64,000 bases of DNA. Origin: Gymnopilus junonius. Lineage: Eukaryota > Basidiomycota > Agaricomycetes > Agaricales > Galerinaceae. The translations under genes and the position numbers were made by a program. Location of the stretch: positions 186,001 to 250,000 of the forward strand of contig JADNYJ010000014.1 of the NCBI GenBank assembly GCA_015501075.1, read 5' to 3'. Below the pieces are notes generated by a model. The model was given only the letters and a program-made list of their open reading frames with translations. It was not told the DNA's origin and ran no database searches. Positions 35,988 to 47,266 of the stretch are shown here, in pieces; position 1 is the first letter of the stretch; every line of letters begins with the position of its first letter.

Positions 35988-36855
35988 ATGGTTGCACCAC
36001 CCGATGGCGCGTCTCCAGCCCCTGGGAAGGGCTTCGAATTCGGAAAGCCCAACACAGCACTTCAGCAACACGTCGCTTTCTTTGACCGCGACAATGACGG
36101 GATTATCTGGCCACAGGATACGTGAGACATATTATATCTTTCAATTAAGGACTTGACTCAGGTCGAATACTCCCCCATAGTACGTAGGCTTCAGGAATAT
36201 CCAATTTGGCGTCTTCCTTTCCCTCGTTGCCATGTGTATCATCCACGGCGGATTTTCGTAAGCTCAAAACCCAGTGATCACTTCAGGCTATTTGTAAATG
36301 GCACACACATTCGCAGCTACGTGACTTGGGGGAGTATCATACCAGACCCTTACTTCCGTTTGAACATCAAATATATGCACAGAGCAAGTCCTTTCAGACC
36401 AACGTGTTATCTTGGTCACTCATGCTTATGTCTAGGGCAAGCATGGATCCGATTCCGAGGCTTTCGACACCATAGGTGACTTCGACAACGAGAGATTCAA
36501 CAAAATTTTCGACATGTACTCGGCTGCACCCCATACCCATCTCACCTTTTCTCAAGGCATGCGCATGTTACACGGCAACATGAATCCATTTGATCCTGCG
36601 AGTTGTTTTCTCCATTTCTGAATTATATTTTGGTCTGATAAAGGTTCAGTTTGGTTGGTTCGCTGCAGCATTCGAATGGCTCGCAACGTACCTCATGCTC
36701 TGGCCATCCGATTCACGTGGAATAAGCAAGGAAGACATCGTTGGTGTCTATGACGTACACTTCTTTTCATGCCCATCCGTCCGTTGTACAGAAACTAAGT
36801 TTTCATATAGGGATCTATTTTCTACAAGCTCTCGAACCGGAAGCCGAAATACTAG
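35988..36855 (+). CDS. Caleosin / peroxygenase (reading-frame conflicts at three introns)
   Basis: Lipid-droplet protein family with a haem peroxygenase activity and one EF-hand (family knowledge). In order: HVAFFDRDNDGIIWPQDT is the EF-hand (D-x-D-x-D-G); GFRNIQFGVFLSLVAM is the membrane hairpin region; a histidine lies in IIHGGFS and another in KHGSDSEAFDTIGDFDNERF, the usual haem ligands; then DIVGVYDGSIFYKL at the end. All blocks are present in the right order with short introns between them. However, the joins near 36119, 36389 and 36601 are each out of phase by one base. Either bases are miscounted in the assembly or the gene is freshly broken. Confidence 0.75.
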
Positions 36856-37560
36856 ACCGAGGTTCAAGTTACACATCGGACGCATCATTTTTCTTTCTTT
36901 CGAGTTTCATAACTTACGTTAGACATTCAAAGTAATAGTTTCTTAGACTTGTAAAACTTGTAAAGACTTTGTAGCGACATTCTTTTCTTGCAGCATTAGC
37001 GCATGAGAATGATCCAAAAAGAAAGTCCCGACCTTATGACACTCCATCGCCTTTGACCACCTGTCGGAGAATGATCAGCGCAAATGAAAATACGAGAGCG
37101 CATAATACCAAGATTAAAAGGGTTACTTATGCCTTAGTTCGTTGTTTGAAAATTGGCCGTAGAGTAGATGAGCCATTTGCTTCGGCATTAAGGGTTCCTT
37201 TGTGAATAGCTGACCTTTAGGTTCCAGCATTGGAAAGAAATGAAATATGTCGCATTGAAGAATTATGGAGAAGATGCGATAATATGCATAGTCAGGAGTG
37301 CAATTCAGTTGCTGAGAAGACTACTATCAAGTAATGGAAGGCCTAATAATCTGAAAAAGAGGGATTGTCCTGGATCTGATAAGGAGTATTTTAAAGGCAG
37401 ATCCTTAGTAAGAGATGTTACCAAATCAACCGGGCTATACTGGCATATTGATATATCACAAACCTCTGATATATCACAGGAGGGCACTTTGGCAAGGTAT
37501 CTAGCATCTAATTCTTGCCCGGAGTCTTGCCATGAATTAAAACTTTCGCGGGAAGGCTAC
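36856..37560. other. Intergenic, no gene recognised
   Basis: 3' flank of the caleosin gene. A frame at 37240-37563 has no family resemblance and ends next to the palindromic element. Confidence 0.45.
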
Positions 37561-37782
37561 TAAGGTAGGCTCATGCACGGCTCCAATACATCACGTGAGT
37601 GGTGGATTTTGCAAATCTAATAGCACTGGCATCGAGGTGGAAAATAAAAATCTGGCCGCACCAGTCGATTCAAATTTTGAAAATGAATTGACTGGTGCAG
37701 CCAGATTTTGAATCCTGACCTCTAGACGATGCTATTACAGTTCGAAGTTGCGAGGTAAAACACGTGACTTATAGAGGTCGTA
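37561..37782. mobile_element. MITE-like palindromic element, inverted copy with one damaged end
   Basis: Near-identical to the element at 2688-2929 but in opposite orientation. Its left end keeps TAAGGTAGGCTCATGCACGG (one G fewer than the other copy). The central palindrome around 37655-37715 is kept with a few changes. Similarity stops at about 37782, inside the right terminal repeat, so that end is truncated or replaced. Confidence 0.75.
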
Positions 37783-38545
37783 GGTTCGAGCAAGCCACTT
37801 GCTCCGGTCCGGGGCGACGCTTGGGGCATTCTCGCATCAAAATCGGTGATCACGGGCGGCCCTTGCTCAGCTTTTTCTTAGTCTCGGTAACAAGCGCGCC
37901 GCAGAATTTTCAGCTGTATTATGTATATTAAAAATACAGCTATCTAACTATAATTTTGTGTGTAAATTCATGAAGCCCTTCGATTTTGAGAAGAGTGGGT
38001 ACTTGGAACTTTGGAAGCGTTGAAAGTGGGAAACATTGAAAGTGGGAAACGTTCAAGTTGAAAGCGGCAGATTTGAAAGATCAGAGGTGGGAGATGACCT
38101 AAACTAGCCATGCACAAAATGTCCTGTTCAAAGTTCTGGCTGGGCTTCTAGAACCTCCTGTCAGGCTGTAAAAAGCGTAGGAAGTACTGGAACAAAATAT
38201 ATGATTTCAGCATCCTCTTTGATTTATTCACCTGATTCATTTGACTATTTACATTTCCGCTTTATACAATCTATATTTTCTAGTAGGCCAATTAAGGCCC
38301 ATCCCTACCCTGTCGAATAGTAACGTCAAACCAAAAAGGTACGGGCAAAAAGTAGGCGCTAGATTATCAATGTCCATGCCACAGCCAATGGTATCAAAAG
38401 ACAGAACCCTTCAAGGACTAAAACTCGAATGATTGCGCTGTAAAGAGGTTATAACATCCGGGGTATCGTTTCGTGTCTGTCGTGATAACATTACGATCCT
38501 GAAAAGCCATCAGACGGCTCTTCCTTTCAAGAAAAATAAATCGAC
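37783..38545. other. Intergenic, no gene recognised
   Basis: Short direct repetitions occur near 38020-38060 (GAAAGTGGGAAAC twice). No gene is seen. Confidence 0.45.
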
Positions 38546-40139
38546 CTAGAAAACAAGCACGCGGCCAAGCATAAATCCGCCCCTACCACCAAGATTTAAA
38601 TTACGAATATCTTTCCCTCCTAGCCCAAGACCGTTCCCGAGTCCTGGACCAGGTAGGACACCGCTCCATCCGCATGGATGATACGGCGTGTGGCCGACGT
38701 TCTCGTCCCAGGAGTCTCGCTCCTCTTTAGGGGGATTGCGGCGGACGGGTGGGAGGGGAACAGAGGTGACGCGGTAAGAGTCTTCGGAAAGCAGGTTGAA
38801 ATTCTGGAGGGTCCCTGGAATCCATTGCGAAGGAGAAGGTGCGCGACGGCGGCGCTTCTGGCTGGATGGTTTGGCTTTGGAAATGGAGGAAGTCGCCGCT
38901 GGCTGATCGGCTGAGGTGGAGGACAACGGGCCAGTGGATGGGGATATAGGCGCACGAGTGCGTTTAGCAGGTCTCGGAGCCAGGGTAGAGGTAGACGCCT
39001 GTACGTTACTTTCATGAGAAGACATGGTAGAAATAAGGGGAGAGACCAAAACCGATGTTGTGGGAGAGTTGGTAGTAGCTGAAGGAGAATCCGAGGTGGA
39101 TTTGTTAGAGGGAGACGGGGTATTTACGGGCTTCAAGATACAGCGCTTTACGTGTCTGTTTAAATTTGACGCTACTCCAAAACGACGGCCACAAGTATCA
39201 CACACAAATGCTGTTAACAACGCCAAGGATCGTCAGTCGACGGAAAACTGGGAAGGCCTGGGGTACGTACCCTTTTCTCCGGTATGTACGAGGAGATGCT
39301 GTAACAGAAAAAAAGTAGAAGAAACGCCGTGAGTAAAGGATATGGCTGAATCCATGGTGATAAAAACTGACTTTTCGAAGTGTGCTGGGGCGATCAAAGC
39401 TGATTTCGCAGGTGGTCAAGGACTGAATTTATGGGAAACGAAAACAGCCAAAGCTCACCGTTTATGACACATGGTACATGCATGTTTCTTCTCCCGCGAG
39501 AGAGATTCAGGAACGCATTCCTGGCCAGAGCTCACCGGCTCCACCAATCGGGTAGGTCTAGTCGCTGTGGCGGATGACGGTTGACAACAAGCGTGGAGCC
39601 TGGAGGGATGTTGTATCCAATTTGTGAAGGTTCGCCTTCAGATCGGCCATTCGGATTGAGCAGAACAGCCATTGCAGCAGGAGTTGGCAGTTGTGCCACT
39701 GGAGAACGCACACCCGATCCCATGGTAGCCGGGCTTTTAGTCCCAAAAAAATCATGCTCCTGCTGAGCAGTATATGCAGGCGCTGAGGCAGTAATTTCGC
39801 CTGCTTGGAACCCTGTCCAGTCCCATGTTTGCTGATGGTATACCGGTATGTCCTCGGGAGCAACAAAAGTAGCATTAGACGACGAGTTCCCGGCGAATCC
39901 CAGCCGGTGGCGTCAAAAGTAGAGTCCACAAGACCTGGAGCACATAGTCTGGAGGTTAGCTCTCCGCGGTCAAGCAAGTATCTGTAGTCCTGATGTGGGT
40001 AAGTGAAGGATGATCCCCTTGAGAAGTCGTTTACAAAATTTGAGGCGTCATTTGAGGCGAGATACTGGTCGGATGGGGGCGGATGAAGGGCGTCGTAGTA
40101 CTCGGGAGGTAGAACTGCGGCAAACTGCTGCGCCTGCAT
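38546..40139 (-). CDS. Zinc-finger transcription regulator, C2H2 + C2HC (two apparent 1-bp indels)
   Basis: Start MQAQQFAAVLPPEYYDALHP at 40139. A long polar N-terminal region is followed by two adjacent fingers split by three introns: HACTMCHKRFDRPSTLRKHL then VHTGEK, and FVCDTCGRRFGVASNLNRHV then KRC. Finger 1 is C-x2-C-x12-H-x3-H; finger 2 ends in Cys (C2HC), which is common in fungal factors. The C-terminal 200 residues are Ser/Pro-rich, with a basic KRTRAP patch and SSQKRRRRAPSPS as probable nuclear signals. The N-terminal reading frame changes near 39889-39893 (CCGGG, one base short) and near 39535-39538. Joined, the protein is about 480 aa. It probably binds DNA; targets are unknown. 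Confidence 0.75.
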
Positions 40140-41401
40140 GGTGCTTAGAGGGCTGAACTGGAAAAGCGGGTGAGCGAATCCACAGCGACCGATGTTATAT
40201 ATTTTCGATCTAATACGTCTCTTCATGAGACCAAGATGTAAAATTGGAAGTCCAGGCACCTGCCACAATCCTCAAGACCTTCGCTGAGCTTTTACGTAGA
40301 CGTCGCGGAGCTCACTCCGAACCGGCCCATTCTATCTTCCTTTCCCATGGTCAGATCATCGAAGGCCTTTAATCTTTCCATTCAAATCCGTAACTTGCTC
40401 TACTTATCTCTAACTGATCTCAGTCACTTAGGAGTTCCCTCTAATTTGTATCCATCTTCCTATGCTTTATCCTCCCGATGATAGGGTATATCTCGTCTTG
40501 GTCATATGGGCGACAATTATCGGACAATGAGTGTTGTCGCATGCATGCTGGTCGCCGGGCCTGTCTGGCGCTTGTATCCACTTCGATTTACACAGGTTCT
40601 GAATGGGTTCCATGTCATCCCAGAATCCCATCTTCATCCTCATGTTTTTACACATGTTGATGTACACTGTCTCTCGCTCCCAAAAGAGCGGAAGAGCTAT
40701 GCTCGGAGTTGGAATTCCAGAATGCCTTCAAGTTGTTCCCGAAGGAAAAAAACAACAAAAACTAATCATCGGACCCCAGAATGTCTTTCTCTCTCGCAGT
40801 TATTCCCAGCTGTCTGATTTCATGCACAGCGACATCATGACCCCTTCTCTTACCTCATTGTCGCAGCGCCATTAGTTATCGATGGTGAATTCGAAACCTT
40901 CTGTCAACTGTCAATCTGCAGGTCTTTAACTTGAGGCTTGCTGGGACTTGGCACTTGTTTTCATTCATCGTCAAAATTTATTTGCACAGCACAGTTCGTA
41001 TGCACCGATCGGGCTCGGGCACCTCGTGCCTTGCATGCGATTTAGGCAAGGATTGCCCACCAGAGCAAAGTCGATCGGCGTCGGCCCCTGGATGTTGAAG
41101 AAGGTATTAAAATTCAACTACAACGTCAATCTTATTCGTCACCTTGTTAAACGCTTTGCCGAACCTGAGATCTGTGTAACAGACATAATTTTATTAGATT
41201 TGTCGGATAGACTTATTTTTATATCTACTAATCAACTGATCGGATGTCTGTCATCGATTGCAATGTTATTGGCCGTTCTCACTATTCTACAAAAGTACAA
41301 ATTTGTCACTACCGAAAGAGACAGAAAAACTACATCAACGACTCCGACATAACTCGTTCCTTGACAGAATCACATTTTCCCATGCCGCACGTTCGTGGTG
41401 A
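40140..41401. other. Intergenic, no gene recognised
   Basis: About 1.2 kb. Plus-strand frames at 40506-40875 and 40948-41352 carry no recognisable domain and no good splice partners. Confidence 0.45.
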
Positions 41402-44400
41402 CTACTTCATGTACTTATTGAACAGCTTGGTGCTAGCTTGCAACGGAGAAAATTAATTAGATCTCGAGGTGAAACCACCAAGAACGTAACCTTACATTGA
41501 GCGAGTGATTCTAGTTGTTCTCTCGTTTTCTTTCCTGCCAACTTATCGACGGCGTTCAAGGCTGAGCCCAGTGCCCCAGAACTGCTTGAACCCGCGGGTG
41601 AAGCCACGGGAAAACTGGGCTTGCCATAGGAAGAACCAGGCTGCGTAGAAGGTCCTAAAAATAATTTTGAGTTTTGTATTCAGAACAACATGAGATCGAC
41701 AAGGCAAAGAAGAATGGAAATAAATAAAAACGGGGTAGGACTCACTTGGAGGGGGAGGGGGAGGAACCGTCCACGGTCCTCCAGCTCCGGGAGGCCCAGA
41801 TAACTGTGGATAAGGCGGTCCTCCAGGATAGGACGAAGCTGACGTGCCATACTGCCCGGAGTACGAAGACCCATAAGCAGTTGAGCCACTGGCAGGCATG
41901 TTCACGTTACTGTTAATTCCACCACTGAAATAACTTTCTTCAACTCCACCGGACGGTCCTTGAGGAAAATAAAACCCTCCGCTGTCACCCTCTGGACGGC
42001 CTATCGGCGATGCAGTCGCTGCATTACTCAACGGAAAGGATGGACTGGAATATTGCTGCTGCGGCATCGAGCCCTGGGCAGGGCTGTAAGGTCGTGACGG
42101 ATAAGCCGACTGGCCGTGGTAAGTCGACGCTGCGATGGCAGGAGGGCTGTGAGGAGGAGAGATATGGGGAGGTCCACCTGACCACGGAGTGTAATTACTC
42201 GAGCTAGGCATGGGCTGGTAAGCTGAACCGTTCGGTTGACCGGGGAAACTTGGACCAGGTTGGCCTGGATAGGTCGACACCGGTGGAGTATACGTCGATG
42301 CCGAAGGTGCTGTTGGGAAGTGAAGCGCAGATTGACCGTGCCCATGTGTATGATGCGAGGACGGGACCGCTGAAGAAGATCCAGTTGAGTACGATTGAAC
42401 GGAGAGTGGGGGATAAGGTGCAGCACTAAAGGTATTAGACGGGCTGTGTGCGTTAGGAGCTGGTGAATGAGATGAAATAGAATGCTGGTCATTGATAGGA
42501 GAAATAGGGTAGCTTCCAGATTGTGGTGCTGCGATCGGATTGGACGTTGCTGAAGGTCTGCCACTGACAGTTGAGGTAGGACGCAAAGTCGCCCCTCCGC
42601 CTCCAGGTTTCCCAGCAGAAGCAGAGAAGGTATGCGGCCTGCCAAGATTAGCACCGCCAGTATTTCCAGGATAGGTAGAATATGACACGGAAGGTGCAGA
42701 AGGGGCCTGATTGTTAGGTATTTTCCATTCTGGAGGTGGCCATTGAGGACTATTTGCTACGGAGGATGTTGCAGAGATAGTAGGAGAATGATGAGCATGC
42801 TGTGAATGTGGAAGCGGCTGTTGTGGAGCACCGGGCTTGCCTTGAGAAGAGGGCCTTGATGGAGGTCTTGCAGACCCTGTGGAAGGCCCATTCCACTGGT
42901 AATTGGAAGATCCGCCTTGCGCAGAACTCTGAGCCGCCGGGTGCGTTGGATGTAGGGGAGGCGCAGACCCACTGGGCAATCTGCCACTTGCCGTGGACGC
43001 AGAAGCACTGCTGCTGGGTCCAGGAGCAGGTGACGTCGATATTGATTGACGGCCAAAGTCGTGCACAAGGCCAGAGATAGGATTTTGGTTTGGACGTCGA
43101 TTGGGCACAGGGCTGGAGGGTCCCGGTCTGCCATAGTTTGAACTAGGACGCGCAGCAGTGTTGATTGTCGGAGGACTACTCTGTGGGACATGATGAGGTG
43201 AAGAATTGGTAGGCACCGTCTGATTTATCACAGGCGGCTGTGTCACACTAACAGGAGCAGCAGCAGACTGAGGCTGAACAGCAGGCGTCTGCAGGGCTTC
43301 TTCAGCCTCCAGAGAGTAAGGAGGCGGTGGTGCCTCCTCCTTTTCATCCTTTGAGATACCAACCATTCCTCGTACGTTTGTCCGTCTCCGTCACTAGCGC
43401 CAGCGCCTGAACTGCTTCCAGCGACAGCACTGGACCCAGAGACAAAGTCGCCCGATTTCTGACTAACTTCCTCATACTTAGGCCTTGAAGGCCAATAATC
43501 CTGCAACTCTTTGACTGGGAATGTTTCGTGAATAAGTCTTTCACTACGTAGACCCTCAGCAGCAAAGCCGCAGATTCTCATGTACCTATTTTAGAATTAA
43601 ATAAAAAGCGATAAAATAAAATAAAACAAAGTTTAGTCAGTCTTGTGTCCTGCAAAGTATATCAGATAGAATGGAATGGAAACTAACCAATCTGATGGAA
43701 CGTCATAACCGTCTTCATCCAGGGCCATGAATCGGTACTTGTCAGATACAGGTAGGTTGCGCTTATGTTCGACGATCGGCATGAAGGCGGTCCCTTCATC
43801 GTATCTGTGGATCATCAAAGAAAGTTCAGCACGGAACAAAATCTGGAAGAGCGTAGTTTGTTTGATGGAAAGTGAAAGATTAACTCACTCATCCCACATG
43901 GCGCCGTAGATTGTGCGCACACCAAGTCTTTTGGCGTTAAATACCTGCTTCCATAAGAAGCGACCTCCATTTCGTTTGATGTCATTGAAACCCCATTTTC
44001 CTTCGGATAAGTTGTACCCCTTATGCGTCAATCGTGATTAATTTTAAGTCAATAGTTTCCAGCAAAAAATGTCGACTTACCGATCCACCTGGTAAAATCA
44101 CCGGAATATAATCTATCTTCCTTCCCAGGCCCTGCTCATTATGGCGCTTGATCAATTCAAAATCACCCTTCATTTTATTCTCATAAAACCCATCGGCGTC
44201 TTGCTCTGTACTATACCTCCCAATAGTCCAGGGAGAAATGGCATCAAAATCGTTCATCCACACGTCCAAGAAAGCAGGGTTCCGATCTGCATCACTTTCT
44301 GCGGTTCGCCAATGAGCAGGAGTACCAGCCATGATGTAAACGCCGCCCGGCGTGGTGTTACGGAAAAATTGTGTGATGGAACGAACAAGTTCAGGGGTGT

Positions 44401-45489
44401 GATTGGCATTGTCAAACCCAAAACCTAAGAAAAAGAAAGTTCAGTCAACGGAAGGCGAACAGGCGAGCATCGCTAGGTGAGTTCTGCGTACCCCACAAAG
44501 CAACCACCGCTTTTCCTTTTTCTCTTAGATAATTCGGGCTATCTAGAACGTCTTTCTGACGGATAAGATGAGTCCAATCACGCTCTAAAATTCTTTGTAT
44601 CCGGTCTGGAGTGACGCCTGACACATCGTACCTACAGTCAGAAAGATGGGCAAATTGAAAGAACAATTAGCATTCCAACATGCAAAGGAGGACAGCTTGA
44701 CGTGTTAGAGGGGGTAAATGTTCCGCCCGATAACAGAATATTCGGAAAAGGGTGCGGATCGACACAAGAAAATTGATGAAGACTTACATGATTGCAAACA
44801 CTCTGCCTTCCCTCTCAGCTGCTTCTCTTACACGGTCTCCAACCTCGTCACGTATTCGCATTATTCCTTCATTGCCAGCCTCGAGGTCACATTGTCCTGC
44901 AAATCGCTGTAAAAAAGCGCCATCTACACCATGTTCCGCCATCCAATGGAAATGCCTGTCAAGATCAAGACCTGTCAGCCGTCATACTCGTTGCAAGGAG
45001 GAATTTTTCTTATGACCTCTGGACCGTCTTTGCATTCCGTGAAGAGAAGAGAAATACTGGATCGCCAGACTGCGTTTTGAGGCCTGGAGCTGGGAAGAGC
45101 TCTGAAGGCGAATAAGAAGAAACGTCAGGCCACACATCGGTGTTTGGACGCCCGCCGTCAGGCATTGGGAAGTTGAACCAGTGTAGCCAACCGTGATGCC
45201 CTGGGCCAACAGGCTCTCCGTCGCCTGCACAAGTGAACCTGGATCGAATAGTGGCATTAGATCCCTTTTATACGTTGACCGCCCACGCCGCTCATTGCTG
45301 TGGCGCGTAAGAAAGATCGGCATTCTCTTGCTCACCATCCTTGATATCCCACTAGAAGTTTGTCCTGTATCGTTGAAGGTTTTGCTCTATTGAATTGAGA
45401 AGCAGTTAGCATGAGCCTTCGATATCGATGATAACAATGACGACACACCTTTTTAGAATGTTGTTATTACTCGAACTGGAACTTGCCAT
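41402..45489 (-). CDS. GH71/GH99-like glycoside hydrolase domain fused to a Pro/Ser/Gly-rich tail (apparent 1-bp indel)
   Basis: Multi-exon gene starting MASSSSSNNNILKR at 45489. The N-terminal half reads KLLVGYQGWFTCAGDGEPVG, then HHGWLHWFNFP, GVDGAFLQRFAGQCD, FAIMYDVSGV, VVALWGFGFD, and YGAMWDEYDEGTAF. This is the pattern of GH71/GH99-like (xylosidase/arabinosidase-annotated) proteins. The acidic cluster WDEYDEG is the likely active-site region by analogy with GH99 (inference). No signal peptide is visible. From about 43580 downward follows a roughly 600-residue Pro/Ser/Gly/Gln-rich tail (AVPSSHHTHGHGQS, PPYPQLSGPPGAGG), ending in a helix (AVDKLAGKKTREQLESLAQ) and a last small exon to the stop at 41402. 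One A seems missing at 43350-43352, between the domain and the tail. Confidence 0.78.
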
Positions 45490-45785
45490 TCCGATTCTTC
45501 AGAGATGGGATATGAACCGTTGCACTAAGCTTCCGAGTTTAGGAAGAAATCGCGATTGTTTGAGGAATGTAGAACAGAAATGCGTATGTTGGTCTTAGTC
45601 TGAATTGTCAAGGCCGCAGTTGATTAAAGAAAGGCCTCGAAATAACGGAACAGGCCAGGAACGGACCATTCGGGTATTAGAAGACCTGGCACAGCTTTCC
45701 CACCGGAATAGGGGCTTCTGCACTTCCACGTTACTTCCACTCCTTCAGTAGCATAAAGCGCAGTGCAAAGAGCCACCAGGGCACC
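45490..45785. other. Divergent promoter region
   Basis: Shared upstream space of the minus-strand GH-like gene and the plus-strand kinase gene. Nothing else is seen. Confidence 0.45.
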
Positions 45786-46709
45786 ATGGATGTGGATATA
45801 GAGGAACTGGCCCAGCACCTGGTGGAAAAATTGCATCGGTATGTCCAAAGTGCACCACCCTTGCTCCTGATGATCGCCCCAAATTGAAGCACGGAACATT
45901 CCGAAGCATACCTGCACCGCAGCGGCTTCTTGTAGGCGTTGCAGGAATACCTGCCTCTGGAAAGTCAACCTTCACTGTTCTGCTTACTGAACGTGTTAAT
46001 GCTATACTGCGAGAGCGCTCGATCACTACCACTTCATCGGGTTCAGAAGGGTCGGCATCGTCAGGGCTGGGTAGCAGTGCAGAAGGTGTCGATGCCGTGG
46101 GTGGAGATCAGTCATCTAGGCCACTTGTTCAGGATCAAGCTATCCTAGTCGGACTAGACGGTTGGCATCTATCTAGGGCCAAGTTGGACGTGTTCCCCAA
46201 TCCTCAGAACGCACACGATAGGAGAGGAATCCACTGGACATTTGATGGAGAGGGCTATGTCGCGTTCATAAAGAAACTGCGGGATGCGAGTAACACGCTG
46301 GTTATTACTGCTCCTTCCTTCGATCATGCTCTGAAGGACCCAACACCAGATGCTGTATCCATATACCCTTACCACCGCATTGTGATTATTGAAGGGCTTT
46401 ATGTGTTCCTGGCCATCCAGCCATGGAGCGAGGCAGGGTTTTTATTGGATGAACGGGTTTTCATTGAGGTTGATATTGCTGAGGCTAGAAAAAGACTTGT
46501 CAAACGGCATGTGGTGACAGGAATTGCGAAGGACATGAAGGAGGCTGAGTGGAGAGCTGACGAAAACGATATGCCCAGTGAGCTTTGCGAGCTGTTTTTC
46601 CATTTTTTACCGTACTAATTAATTACTTTCAGATGGATTATTCGTTATTTCCAATATGCTCGAGCCTACATGGACAATCCAAAGTAAAGATATCCCGTTG
46701 GTGGAGTAG
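45786..46709 (+). CDS. P-loop kinase, uridine kinase/phosphoribulokinase superfamily (YFH7-like)
   Basis: Exons 45786-45838, 45907-46577 and 46633-46709 join in frame to 266 residues. The Walker A motif is GVAGIPASGKSTF near residue 26. LVGLDGWHLSRAKLDVFPNP holds the substrate-side Asp, followed by RRGIHWTFD. FDHALKDPTPD and HRIVIIEGLYVFL match the Walker B region, and VDIAEARKRLVKRHVVTG is the Arg-rich lid. This layout is that of fungal YFH7-type ATP-dependent kinases related to uridine and pantothenate kinases; the true substrate is not known. The ending DENDMPNGLFVISNMLEPT is characteristic of the family. A Ser/Gly-rich insert (SGSEGSASSGLGSS) lies between the P-loop and the DGWH motif. 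Confidence 0.88.
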
Positions 46710-47266
46710 TTCGATATCAATGGGATAATTTGTCACTGGTCGAGGAGGTGTATAGCCGTTTTTTTTTTGCGTACGTATATTAGGAGTGTAAGTTGAGTGT
46801 AGGTGCATTATTTTGAATCAAGGGGTGGGCTTCAAGTGGCCGGGACGTCAGAAATGTCGTGATGTAAAATAATTCGAGTGTATGACTTGTCTTAAAAGCT
46901 TTTATTTTTAAATGCACATCTAGTTACCTTTTTGTCTGCGGAATGTAGACTTTTTTGTGGTATGAAGGGATGTCGCGCTCATGTGCACCCAGACGAGACG
47001 TGTCCGTCGCGGCTAATTTTAGGCATATCGCCAAAATGGGCAGTTTTCTAAGGTTGTTAATAAGCAGGGCCAAACAAACCACATTTGCCGTCGACAATGA
47101 CCGCAGGTTGACCATAACACCTTCATCGCTGCCTTATTCCCTGCTTTACCTGTTCCATTGGTTTTTCTTCTAATTTATACACTGCGCTACATTTTATAAC
47201 CCATTCTTTGAAGCAACCTTTAGAAAATCATACCGACAGTGTTGCATCCAAATTCCACGATTTATC
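46710..47266. other. Intergenic, no gene recognised
   Basis: 3' flank of the kinase gene and promoter of the bromodomain gene. Nothing else seen. Confidence 0.5.

Noticed and set aside
37771..37815. GGTTCGAGC resembling a tRNA T-loop next to the second MITE copy
   Set aside because: No matching D arm, anticodon arm or acceptor stem could be found around it.
39366..39380. A third frame break in the zinc-finger gene at the intron after finger 1
   Set aside because: On re-reading, the exon ends CGA AAA directly before GTCAGT and joins CAT CTC in phase, so there is no break there.
40506..41352. Plus-strand frames after the zinc-finger gene
   Set aside because: No family resemblance and no exon structure; treated as intergenic.
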